Source of the DNA: MGBC114844 sp910585855
GTDB taxonomy: Bacteria; Bacillota; Clostridia; Lachnospirales; Lachnospiraceae
Assembly: GCA_965646165.1 (NCBI GenBank)
Contig: CBFFYP010000052.1
Location: forward strand, 1-34,809
DNA: 34,809 nt
Reading direction: 5' to 3'
Shown: in pieces, positions 1 to 7,325 of the stretch
Numbering within the stretch: the stretch's first letter is position 1
How the letters are laid out: every line of letters starts with the position of its first letter
Notes under the pieces: model-generated
What the model was told of the DNA's origin: nothing
Seen by the model: the letters and a program-made list of their open reading frames with translations, nothing else
Databases searched by the model: none
Translations under genes and position numbers: made by a program

Positions 1-255
1 ACCTAAGATTTTTTTCACATCCTGCTTCTATGCAGGGTGTGAAAAAAAAGGGGCGTGTTTAGCCCGGATGATAGGAAAGAAACTATCTTACGGCTGGTAA
101 AATTCTTCCTTACACCCATTCCGTTTCGGCTAAAATGAGGGCGAATTGCGCCCCGGTCTGTCTGGTTGGGAAAAGGAAAAGGCAGAAGTCTTAGAACTTC
201 TTACTTTTTGGAAACCGGAACAGCAGGCTGCCCACCGTTTTCGAATCTGGCGTCC
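1..255 (+). repeat. Family 1 hairpin element, copy A (cut by window start)
   Basis: Right-hand part of a family 1 element. Visible parts in order are an apical hairpin around CATCCTGC/GCAGGGTG (about 18-41), the conserved block GGGGCGTGTTTAGCCC (50-65), a variable middle, the matching block GGGCGAATTGCGCCCC (129-144), GTCTGTCTGGTTGG, an arm AGAAGTCTTAGAACTTCTT, GGAAACCGGAACAGCAG, and the terminal stem arm ending CGAATCTGGCGTCC. GGGGCG and CGCCCC pair across the middle. The left terminal arm lies outside the window. It is roughly 93% identical by eye to copy J at the other end of the window, in inverted orientation. The open frame that runs through it is not taken as a gene, because the same stretch is open in different frames in other copies. 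Confidence 0.85.
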
Positions 256-486
256 TCTAGCACCCGAAATAGACCTCCCTTTCACTCTCAACCTCCCCAT
301 TCAAAAAAAGTATAGCAAAAATTTAAAATAATACTAGACTTTTCTTTTTCGATGTAGTATACTCTATAATGAAGTATACCTAAAAAATCAATTTTCCCCC
401 AAAATTGAAACCCCATAGGTATTACTTCGAAACAGGCAGCAAACCCCAAACGGTCTTGCTGCCTGCTTTAATATAAATTATAAATA
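256..486. other. Intergenic stretch with two small inverted repeats
   Basis: No gene seen. A 7-bp inverted repeat GTATACT/AGTATAC (357-363 and 373-379) encloses TATAAT at 365-370, which could be a promoter -10 box on the plus strand, but no convincing -35 box or gene follows. A perfect 10-bp hairpin CAGGCAGCAA/TTGCTGCCTG lies at 433-442 and 456-465, without a clear T-run on either strand. Confidence 0.3.
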
Positions 487-528
487 CAAAAAAATCCCAT
501 ATCTCCGAAATCTTTCAGAAATATAGGA
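487..528 (-). terminator. Rho-independent terminator after cheR
   Basis: On the minus strand a 16-bp stem with several G-U pairs (arms 513-528 and 495-510, two-base loop) is followed directly by a run of seven T. It begins 12 bases downstream of the cheR stop codon. Confidence 0.85.
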
Positions 529-540
529 CTTTCAAAATTT

Positions 541-1317
541 TTATCGTATTTTCTTATAGAAAAATGATTTATAAGATTCGTAATTTAACTCCCGATACTT
601 AATAATCTGTTCTGTACTTCCAACAAAAAGATACCCGCCAACTCGTAAAGTTGCATTAAACTTCCGATAAATCTCTTCCTTTGCTTCCTCTGTAAAATAA
701 ATCAATACATTCCGGCAAAGAATCAAATCAAAATTAGTAGGATATGTATCCTTTAACAGATTATGCTGCTTAAACTGCACACATTTTTTAATATCATTAC
801 TAATTTGAAAAGCCGAAGTTCCAACTGAAGTAAAATACTTACTAACATATTCTTTTGGCAGGCCTGCCAAACTTTTTTGATTATAAAGCCCTACCTGTGC
901 TTTTTCAAGAACCTGCTTATCAATATCTGTCGCCATAATTGAAATACTAGAAAGCGGCATATACTTTCCAAGCACCATAGCCAAAGTATAAGGCTCATCT
1001 CCAGTAGAACAAGCCGCACTCCAAATCTTCAGCCGTCCTGTCCCATTTTTCATCAGTATAGGCAAAATCTCATTTTCCAATACTTTCCACTGCTCTGGAT
1101 TTCGGTAAAACTCCGATACATTGATAGTAAGATAATTAATAAATTCTTCTAATAAATCCGCCTGCTTTTTAATTGCAGCCACATAATCATCATAGCCGGA
1201 AAACTTATTTTTCGAAATCAGTGAATCAATCCTACGCTTCATCTGACGCTCTTTATATGCATTTAAATCAATCTTAGTTAAAGAAAGTACCTGTGTCTTA
1301 AACTGTTGATAATCCAT
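541..1317 (-). CDS. cheR: Chemotaxis protein methyltransferase CheR
   Basis: Cytoplasmic SAM-dependent methyltransferase that methylates glutamate residues of chemoreceptors and so sets their adaptation state. The product is 258 aa, normal for CheR. It has the all-alpha N-terminal domain with the typical TINVSEFYRN segment (about 64-73), then the SAM-binding motif WSAACSTGDEPYTLAM (about 100-115) and the late CRNVLIYF motif. A longer frame exists, but the ATG at 1317 is preferred: AAGGAG lies nine bases upstream and the protein then begins at the conserved MDYQQFK region. No cheB, cheD or other che gene is adjacent, so it is an orphan cheR. A chemoreceptor lies 11 kb away at 12147-14192. It ends in a strong terminator. 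Family assignment is secure. Confidence 0.95.
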   Translation of the reverse strand: MDYQQFKTQVLSLTKIDLNAYKERQMKRRIDSLISKNKFSGYDDYVAAIKKQADLLEEFINYLTINVSEFYRNPEQWKVLENEILPILMKNGTGRLKIWSAACSTGDEPYTLAMVLGKYMPLSSISIMATDIDKQVLEKAQVGLYNQKSLAGLPKEYVSKYFTSVGTSAFQISNDIKKCVQFKQHNLLKDTYPTNFDLILCRNVLIYFTEEAKEEIYRKFNATLRVGGYLFVGSTEQIIKYRELNYESYKSFFYKKIR

Positions 1318-1397
1318 CCTAATATGCTCCTTCCTGACACATCCCAACACTACAGTAAACATTTATCGTAATTTTTTCGGTCTAAAGTGCACAGCCG

Positions 1398-1481
1398 AAA
1401 GCAGAATGGAGATCGATGCAGGGTCATCATTTCCCGTCGGCACTTAAGTGCTGTCTTTTCACACGATCTCCATTCCTCTTT
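1398..1481 (-). repeat. Family 2 hairpin element, copy 2a
   Basis: Read on the minus strand it contains the 28-nt core AAGTGCCGACGGG...ATGACCCTGC, shared with 11066-11093 and 21035-21062. It is enclosed by a perfect 12-bp inverted repeat GAATGGAGATCG / CGATCTCCATTC (1404-1415, 1464-1475), which extends imperfectly to 1398 and 1481. The enclosing stem has no sequence in common with that of copy 2c. It lies between rpsA and cheR, 65 bases after the rpsA stop codon. Confidence 0.75.
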
Positions 1482-1545
1482 CAGCGTTCTCCGTCCAACT
1501 TCAAAAAATATAAATCTGACTGTCAACTGCGGGAAAGTTATTCTT

Positions 1546-2628
1546 TTATTCTTCTGCCGGAGCTGTTTCCTCTGCCGGAGTTTCTAATGCTTTCATACTT
1601 AAACTAATCTTTTTATCTGTTTCATTAAAATCAACAATCTTTGCTTTAATCACTTGTCCAACTTTCAGCACATCAGAAGGCTTTTCCACATGTTCCTTTG
1701 AAATCTGAGATACATGAAGCAATGCGTCTACACCAGATTCTAACTCTACAAAAGCACCAAAATCGGTCATTCTGGCTACTTTGCCTTCTACAATTGTTCC
1801 AATTGCATACTTTTCAGCCGCATTGGTCCAAGGATTTGCTTCCGGGAACTTTAAGCTCAATGCTACTTTATCACCGCTGATATCTTTAATAAATGCCTTT
1901 ACGGTATCGCCAACTTTAAATACCTTTTTCGGGCTTTCTACACGCCCCCAAGACATCTCCGAAATATGAAGCAGACCGTCTGCACCGCCTAAATCTATAA
2001 ATGCACCAAAATCGGTTACATTCTTTACTGTACCTTCGATTGTCATACCAACCGAAATCCGCTCAAATAATTCTCTTTGAAGCTCTGCCTTTCTTGCAAG
2101 CAGCAGTTGTTTTCTGTCACCGATAATTCTTCTTCTTTTTGGATTAAATTCACTGATTACAAATTCAATTTCCTGTCCTGCATATTTCTCTAAATTTTTC
2201 TCATAAGTATCCGATACTAAACTTGCAGGAATAAATACACGGGTTTCATCCACCACAACACTTAATCCACCGTCTAATACCTGAGCAACCGTAGCCTTTA
2301 ATACTTCTTTATTGTTATAGGCATCTTCTAGTCTTTTGTTTCCTTTTTCCGCTGCCAATTTCTTATAGGAAAGCAATACCTGACCTTCGCCGTCATTGAC
2401 TTTCATTACTTTTACCTGCATCTTATCGCCAATGGAAACCATAGTCGTAAGGTCTGCATTTGGAACATTCGTGTATTCGCTTCTGGTAATAATGCCATCT
2501 GCCTTATAATTTATATTTAAGACGATTTCATCTTCCTTAACACTGATTACAGTACCTTCGACTACCTCCCCATTTCTGATTGTTTTAAATGATTCTTCCA
2601 ACATTTGTTCAAAACTTAATTCTGACAT
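1546..2628 (-). CDS. rpsA: 30S ribosomal protein S1 (four S1 domains)
   Basis: RNA-binding protein of the small ribosomal subunit, or its clostridial S1-like equivalent, that helps place mRNA on the ribosome. The product is 360 aa with four S1 (OB-fold) repeats at about 18-88, 105-170, 190-260 and 277-348. Repeats 3 and 4 carry the classic VTDFGAFIDL and MTDFGAFVEL signatures followed by GLLHISE and ALLHVSQ. It ends in an acidic tail with PAEE repeats. Four-domain S1 is usual in Firmicutes, against six in Proteobacteria. The start at 2628 has a strong GAGGAGG upstream, and that ribosome-binding site and the start lie inside the 3' end of ispH (20-bp overlap), so translation is probably coupled. 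In some clostridia IspH and S1 are fused into one polypeptide; here they remain separate. Confidence 0.93.
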   Translation of the reverse strand: MSELSFEQMLEESFKTIRNGEVVEGTVISVKEDEIVLNINYKADGIITRSEYTNVPNADLTTMVSIGDKMQVKVMKVNDGEGQVLLSYKKLAAEKGNKRLEDAYNNKEVLKATVAQVLDGGLSVVVDETRVFIPASLVSDTYEKNLEKYAGQEIEFVISEFNPKRRRIIGDRKQLLLARKAELQRELFERISVGMTIEGTVKNVTDFGAFIDLGGADGLLHISEMSWGRVESPKKVFKVGDTVKAFIKDISGDKVALSLKFPEANPWTNAAEKYAIGTIVEGKVARMTDFGAFVELESGVDALLHVSQISKEHVEKPSDVLKVGQVIKAKIVDFNETDKKISLSMKALETPAEETAPAEE

Positions 2629-3463
2629 TAGTATGAACCTCCTCGATAATATTATTTGGGGTGGAAGCCCCTGCTGTAATACCTACGCGACCCATGGATT
2701 TTAATACATCAAAATCCAAATCAACAAGTGTCTGTATATAGTAAGTATTTTCACATTCCTTTTTACATATTTCATACAGCTTCTGCGTATTTGAACTGCT
2801 CTTTCCGCCAATCACTATCATGGCATCTGCTTTAGAAGCAATCTGTTTTGCTTCTGTCTGCCGTTCTTCTGTCGCATTGCAGATTGTATTACGGACAATC
2901 ATATCATAACCCTTTTTTGAAATAATTTCAACTAAATCTTTAAATTTTGTATAATGAAATGTTGTTTGTGAAACAATACAGACTTTTTTTCCCTCTTCTG
3001 CGGTAAAATCTTCTGCCTGCTGCTCATTTTCTATAATAACTGGAGTTGTAGTACACCAGCCTTTAATTCCTTCTACTTCTGGATGTTTATCGTTTCCAAT
3101 CACTACAATCTGACAACCTTTTTCACTGTTTTCGGCTACTATTTTATGAATCTTTTTTACAAAAGGACAGGTTGTATCTACAATCGTAAGTCCTTTTTCC
3201 TCCAATTTATCATAAATTCGCTTTTCTACTCCATGAGAACGCAGTACTACAATTCCCTCTGCCAGATTTTCTAGTTCCTCTTCACTATGCAGCACCAAAA
3301 CACCTTTCTCCTCCAAATCACGCACCACTTCTTCATTATGAATCAATGGTCCATATGTATAGATTGTCGGATGATCCAAAGAAGAAAGCTGCTGATAAAC
3401 TGCTTCTACTGCTTTTTTCACACCAAAACAAAATCCTGCTGATTTCGCCACGATAACTTCCAT
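2609..3463 (-). CDS. ispH: 4-hydroxy-3-methylbut-2-enyl diphosphate reductase
   Basis: Last enzyme of the non-mevalonate (MEP) isoprenoid pathway. It reduces HMBPP to IPP and DMAPP with an oxygen-sensitive [4Fe-4S] cluster. The product is 284 aa. The three cluster cysteines are at C12 (SAGFCFGV), C99 (DTTCPFV) and C195 (RNTICNAT). The substrate-binding His residues are at 41, 77 and 127, and the catalytic Glu is in HPEVEG (129). The ATG at 3463 is preferred to one 19 codons upstream, because the protein then begins with the family's usual MEVIVAKSAGFCFG and has GAGG ahead of it. It lies 119 bases downstream of cmk and overlaps rpsA by 20 bases. This is the conserved clostridial order cmk-ispH-rpsA. 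Confidence 0.96.
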   Translation of the reverse strand: MEVIVAKSAGFCFGVKKAVEAVYQQLSSLDHPTIYTYGPLIHNEEVVRDLEEKGVLVLHSEEELENLAEGIVVLRSHGVEKRIYDKLEEKGLTIVDTTCPFVKKIHKIVAENSEKGCQIVVIGNDKHPEVEGIKGWCTTTPVIIENEQQAEDFTAEEGKKVCIVSQTTFHYTKFKDLVEIISKKGYDMIVRNTICNATEERQTEAKQIASKADAMIVIGGKSSSNTQKLYEICKKECENTYYIQTLVDLDFDVLKSMGRVGITAGASTPNNIIEEVHTNVRIKF

Positions 3464-3582
3464 AAAAAAAATTTCCTCACATTCCAAACAAAATCTATTC
3501 CACTTGCCAATTTTTTCCATATTAAAAAAATTACTCTTCTTATTTTTATCGGCTTATTTCACATTTTCCTTAATAAACAAAA

Positions 3583-4236
3583 TCAAATAATAGCCAAAAT
3601 CGAATTTATCACTTCTTCCACAGTCATATCTGAAGTATCCACAAGCACTGCATCTTCTGCTTGTCTAAGAGGTGCAAACTCACGATTTTTATCTCTTGCA
3701 TCTCGTTCTTCCATATCCTGTTTAATTACTTCAAACTGACTTTCTATTCCTTTTTCCTTTAACTCCTGATAGCGGCGGTTTGCTCTTGCCTCTGCACTTG
3801 CTGTCAAATAAATCTTTAAATCTGCATTTGGCAAAACATAAGTTCCAATATCCCGCCCATCCATAATTACATTTTCTTTTTCAGCAATCTCTCTTTGCAA
3901 TTCCACTAATTTAAGACGAACTTCTGGGTAAACACTAATAGAAGATGCCATTCGCCCTACCGTTTCTTCCCTTAAAAATGCCGTTACATTTTCTCCATTC
4001 AAAAATACCTGCTGTATTCCTTCCTGATATACAATTTCCACTCTTACATTTTTGCAAAATTCCGAAATTGCTGCCTGATCCTCTCCTGCAATTCCAAGCC
4101 GAAGAAAATACAGTCCCATCGCCCGATACATTGCACCAGTATCTACATAAATATATCCCAATTTCTCTGCCAATGCCTTTGCAATGGTACTTTTACCAGC
4201 CCCTGCCGGTCCATCTATCGCAATACTATACTTCAT
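3583..4236 (-). CDS. cmk: Cytidylate kinase
   Basis: Phosphorylates CMP and dCMP to the diphosphates with ATP, in pyrimidine salvage and in recycling CMP from lipid and RNA turnover. The product is 217 aa, typical for Cmk. The P-loop GPAGAGKS is at about 9-16. The MDGRDIGTYV segment and the later RDARDKNRE lid region are both characteristic of bacterial CMP kinase. The ATG at 4236 is chosen because GGAG lies six bases ahead; upstream in-frame ATGs are worse placed. It is followed by ispH and rpsA on the same strand. The 179-bp gap to the flavoprotein gene upstream is wide enough for a promoter. Confidence 0.96.
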   Translation of the reverse strand: MKYSIAIDGPAGAGKSTIAKALAEKLGYIYVDTGAMYRAMGLYFLRLGIAGEDQAAISEFCKNVRVEIVYQEGIQQVFLNGENVTAFLREETVGRMASSISVYPEVRLKLVELQREIAEKENVIMDGRDIGTYVLPNADLKIYLTASAEARANRRYQELKEKGIESQFEVIKQDMEERDARDKNREFAPLRQAEDAVLVDTSDMTVEEVINSILAII

Positions 4237-4415
4237 AACATTCTCCATTTTCCTTATTTTATTCATTATAATCAAATCTATTTACAACCATCACCAAGAA
4301 ACCAAAACATTTCACCTATAAAAAACTATTATCAAAGAAATTTTTCCCAAATTGGATGCCAAATCTGGTCTATCCGGTTGGATGCACAAAAATACAGTAG
4401 TTTTAGAGCATCCCT

Positions 4416-5642
4416 CTACAATGAATTCGCTGCTGCATAAGCCGTAGACCAAGCAATCTGTAAATTAAATCCTCCCGTCAGTGCATCTAAATCCAACACT
4501 TCCCCTATAAAATAAACTCCCTTTACTATCCGTGATTCCATACTGGAAGGCAAAATCTCCGAAACATTGACCCCGCCTTGTGTAATAATCGCCTCGGAAA
4601 ATCCTCGATATCCAGTTAAAGTAAGCCGAAAATTTTTTAACGAATCAATAATAACTCCTCGTTCTGCCTTTGTTATGGCATGTACCTTTTTTTCCTCTGA
4701 AATTCCCATATAATTTAAAACTACAGAAACCATCTTTCTTGGAAGCAGTGTATCCATCACATTTTTTATCTGCTTATTCTGATTTGCCTCAAACTCCCGA
4801 AGCAGCCGTGCCTCTAACTGTTCTTTTTGAAGTGCCGCCTTTAAATCAATCGAAAGAATCAACTCACCCTTTTTCATTGCATCCTTTACCAGACTGCTGG
4901 CTCGAAGAATCACAGGTCCGCTTACTCCAAAATGAGTAAACAACATTTCTCCAAATTCGGTATAAACTGGCTTTTTTCCATAAAGAATCGTCACTTGTAT
5001 ATTTTTTAATGAAATTCCCTGAAGCTCCTTTACCCATGCTTCTTTTGCCACAAAAGGAACTAACCCCGGTTCTAACTGGCTTACATGATGTCCTAACTTC
5101 TGTGCAAACCGATACCCATCCCCTGTTGAACCCGTAGCAGGATAAGAAAGCCCTCCCGTTGCTATCAATACTGCATCTCCCTTTATTGTCTGCCGATTTG
5201 CCAGCTTTATGCCAACACATCGATCCTGTTCTGCCAATATATCCTCTACCTTTGTATGCAAATACACTTTCACTCCCAATCGCTGCATCTCTCTCTGCAA
5301 AGTAAAAATCACATCAGATGCCTTATCAGATACCGGAAACACTCTTCCACCACGCTCTGTTTTCAATTTCAGCCCCAATTCTTCCAAAAAATCCATCATA
5401 TCATAATTATTAAATCCATAAAAAGCACTATACAGAAATTTCGGATTCCCAACCACATTGGCAAACAAAGTATCCATATCACATTCATTGGTAATATTGC
5501 AGCGTCCTTTTCCTGTAATATAAACCTTTTTCCCCAACTTTTCATTTTTTTCAAATACTTGAACACTATGTCCCTTCCGAGCAGCAAAAACAGCCGCCAG
5601 CATCCCCGACGCACCGCCGCCGACAATCAATACTCTGCTCAT
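4416..5642 (-). CDS. BaiN/HI0933-family NAD(P)/FAD-dependent oxidoreductase
   Basis: Flavoprotein of the HI0933 / YhiN / BaiN family, 408 aa. The N-terminal Rossmann FAD site is VLIVGGGASGMLAAVFAARKG (about 4-24). It is followed by the family's KKVYITGKGRCNITN block, ATGGLSYPATGSTGDGY in the middle, and the C-terminal VYFIGEVLDLDALTGGFNLQ that closes the FAD fold. Members are conserved next to cmk in clostridia. The reaction is not established for most of them; BaiN of Clostridium scindens has been linked to bile-acid reduction, but that cannot be transferred from family membership alone. The ATG at 5642 follows GGAG at five bases. It lies 63 bp downstream of the RpiR-type regulator and may be co-transcribed with it. 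Confidence 0.88.
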   Translation of the reverse strand: MSRVLIVGGGASGMLAAVFAARKGHSVQVFEKNEKLGKKVYITGKGRCNITNECDMDTLFANVVGNPKFLYSAFYGFNNYDMMDFLEELGLKLKTERGGRVFPVSDKASDVIFTLQREMQRLGVKVYLHTKVEDILAEQDRCVGIKLANRQTIKGDAVLIATGGLSYPATGSTGDGYRFAQKLGHHVSQLEPGLVPFVAKEAWVKELQGISLKNIQVTILYGKKPVYTEFGEMLFTHFGVSGPVILRASSLVKDAMKKGELILSIDLKAALQKEQLEARLLREFEANQNKQIKNVMDTLLPRKMVSVVLNYMGISEEKKVHAITKAERGVIIDSLKNFRLTLTGYRGFSEAIITQGGVNVSEILPSSMESRIVKGVYFIGEVLDLDALTGGFNLQIAWSTAYAAANSL

Positions 5643-5705
5643 TCTCTCTCCTTTCTTTCTCACTGCTCCTGATTCCATTCACTACACTGCACATTCCTTA
5701 TCATT

Positions 5706-6620
5706 TTATTCTATTTTCTTTTCGACTGGAGAAATTTCATCCTTATTATAGATCTGATACTCCCCCCATATCTTTTCCAAAGTTTCTAATGTATGAACTA
5801 CATCCTTTTGCTTCTTCATACAAAGTGCAGCAATCAAAGCATTTATCACACTTAAAGGAGCTACTAAAGAATCCACAATTGAAGCCATATCACTCTTTGC
5901 CAACAAGCTGCAGGAAGAATATAAATTCATAGGCGAATTACTGCTATCCGTTAAAGTAACCACCTGCGCTCCCCGATTATGAGCAAATTCCAATGCCTTT
6001 AATGTACGCATAGAATAACGTGGAAAACTAATACCAATAATCACATCCTTTTCCCCAATTCGAAGCATCTGTTCAAACAATTCACTAGAATTACTGCTCT
6101 GCAAAATCCGCACATCTTCCAAAACCAAATTCAAATAAAATCCAAGAAAACTGGCAAGCGGTGCACAGCTTCGAATTCCAATAATATAAATCGTTTCTGC
6201 CCGAAGAATCGTTTCCACCGCCTGTTCAAATCCCGTCTTATCAATCGTTTCCAATGTCGTCTTAATCTTTTCTATATCAGAATTCAATACCGATTCCAAC
6301 ACACCAGATTCCGAAAGATCCGAAAGAACCCCAGACGTCATTTCCATTCGTTGAATCGAATTCAGCTTTTGTTTCACATGTTCCTGAAGCGATTTCTGAA
6401 ATTTCGGATACCCTTCATAACCAAGACTAATCGCAAACCGCACCACCGTAGATTCACTAACCCCAACTGCCTCTCCCAGCTTTGCAGCCGTTAAAAAAGC
6501 CGCTTTATCCGAATGTTCTTCAATATAATTTAAAATCAGCCGCTGTCCTTTGCTTAACCTCTTTTTTTTATCCTGTATCTTTTCTTGTATCTTTCTTTTT
6601 ATATCATTTTGTGACTCCAT
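5706..6620 (-). CDS. MurR/RpiR-family transcriptional regulator
   Basis: Sugar-phosphate-responsive regulator of 304 aa. The N-terminal HTH_6 domain (about 15-85) contains the helix-turn-helix signature AAKLGEAVGVSESTVVRFAISLGY. The C-terminal SIS domain (about 120-250), with IYIIGIRSCAPLASFLGFYL and DVIIGISFPRYSMRTLKALEFA, binds phosphosugars in this family. Start 6620 has AGGAAAGG just upstream. No sugar-metabolism gene is adjacent, so its target is not evident. Autoregulation is possible, with an inverted repeat in its upstream region. It is the first gene upstream of the flavoprotein-cmk-ispH-rpsA block. Confidence 0.9.
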   Translation of the reverse strand: MESQNDIKRKIQEKIQDKKKRLSKGQRLILNYIEEHSDKAAFLTAAKLGEAVGVSESTVVRFAISLGYEGYPKFQKSLQEHVKQKLNSIQRMEMTSGVLSDLSESGVLESVLNSDIEKIKTTLETIDKTGFEQAVETILRAETIYIIGIRSCAPLASFLGFYLNLVLEDVRILQSSNSSELFEQMLRIGEKDVIIGISFPRYSMRTLKALEFAHNRGAQVVTLTDSSNSPMNLYSSCSLLAKSDMASIVDSLVAPLSVINALIAALCMKKQKDVVHTLETLEKIWGEYQIYNKDEISPVEKKIE

Positions 6621-6727
6621 TTTCCTTTCCTGCTGCTCCTTATAAGATTTTCTGTTTCATATACTTATAAACTACCCATTGTTAAAAACCAGTGAGCAAA
6701 CTTTTTTTATACTGCATATTTTTATAC

Positions 6728-6764
6728 TCTCTTAAATAAATTATTTTATATTCTTTATAAGAGA
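6728..6764. promoter_or_regulatory. Inverted repeat upstream of the RpiR-type gene (possible operator)
   Basis: TCTCTTA (6728-6734) and TAAGAGA (6758-6764) form an inverted repeat in a very AT-rich stretch about 110 bases upstream of the regulator start. It could be an operator or simply AT-rich chance. The rest of 6765-6930 shows no gene. Bases 6810-6835 resemble the outer ends of a family 1 element joined together. Confidence 0.25.
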
Positions 6765-6930
6765 ATGTCAATAAACAAAAAGAAAGATTCCATAAGTGAT
6801 TTTTCAAAGGGAGGACACCAGAACAAAAAAATAAATTTCATCAAAACTTTTCCAACACATAAAACAATGTATCAGATAAAATCTGTTATTTTCTGCTTTC
6901 AAATTATTTAGAACTACCGCTATCCAATCA

Positions 6931-7262
6931 ACAGCCAGATGCGGTTGGCTCGTTTCCTTTGTCTGCGACTTCGGAGAATGGTTAGAAAGTCTTAGGCTTC
7001 TATAGAAAACCTAGAATTTTTTGCACATACTGCTTCCATGCAGTGTGTAGCAAAAAAAGGGGCGTGTTTAGCCCGCATTATAGAGAAGGTCACACTTTAC
7101 GGCTGCCAGAATACTTCCTTACACCACAAACATTTCGCCTGTAATGCGGGCGAATTGCGCCCCGGTTCGTCCGGTTGGATGCACCCAGACAAGAAGCCTT
7201 AGACTTTCTTACCGTTCGGAGCGGAGCAAACAAAGGAAACGAGCCAACCGCATCTAGCGTCC
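6931..7262 (+). repeat. Family 1 hairpin element, copy B (complete, subtype II)
   Basis: Complete 332-bp element. The left arm (6934-6961) begins GCCAGATGCGGTTGG and ends TTTCCTTTG. The right arm (7231-7258) is its reverse complement over 28 positions with one mismatch, and ends in CTAGC followed by GTCC. Inside, a second stem pairs AGAAAGTCTTAGGCTTCT with AGAAGCCTTAGACTTTCT. An apical hairpin at 7023-7052 has CATACTGC/GCAGTGTG. The core pairs GGGGCG (7059-7064) with CGCCCC (7158-7163) and GCCCGCATTA with TAATGCGGGC. It lies between the hydrogenase operon and the regulator gene. Confidence 0.92.
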
Positions 7263-7268
7263 CCCCAG

Positions 7269-7302
7269 CAAAGAAAAAGGAGCAAGTACTTCCTTGCCCC
7301 TT
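7269..7302 (-). terminator. Rho-independent terminator of the hydrogenase operon
   Basis: On the minus strand the stem AAGGGGCAAG / CTTGCTCCTT (7293-7302 and 7277-7286) is followed by a T-rich run, 24 bases after the hydrogenase stop codon. Confidence 0.8.
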
Positions 7303-7325
7303 AAATTTTCTAACCAATCTGCCTA

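Noticed and set aside
146..331. Open frame of about 60-75 codons through family 1 copies (also 34517-34744, 14458-14667, 28955-29152, 25813-26061)
   Set aside because: The same repeat is open in different frames and both directions in different copies, without a ribosome-binding site, and the base pattern is explained by stem pairing. Such frames are likely to be annotated as hypothetical proteins but are not supported as genes.
357..379. Plus-strand promoter with operator-like repeat around TATAAT
   Set aside because: No acceptable -35 box and no plus-strand gene downstream; kept only as a remark in the intergenic entry.
7023..7052. Apical hairpin of family 1 read as a Rho-independent terminator
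   Set aside because: On both strands the stem is preceded by T and followed by A, so the homopolymers extend the stem and do not form a U-tail.
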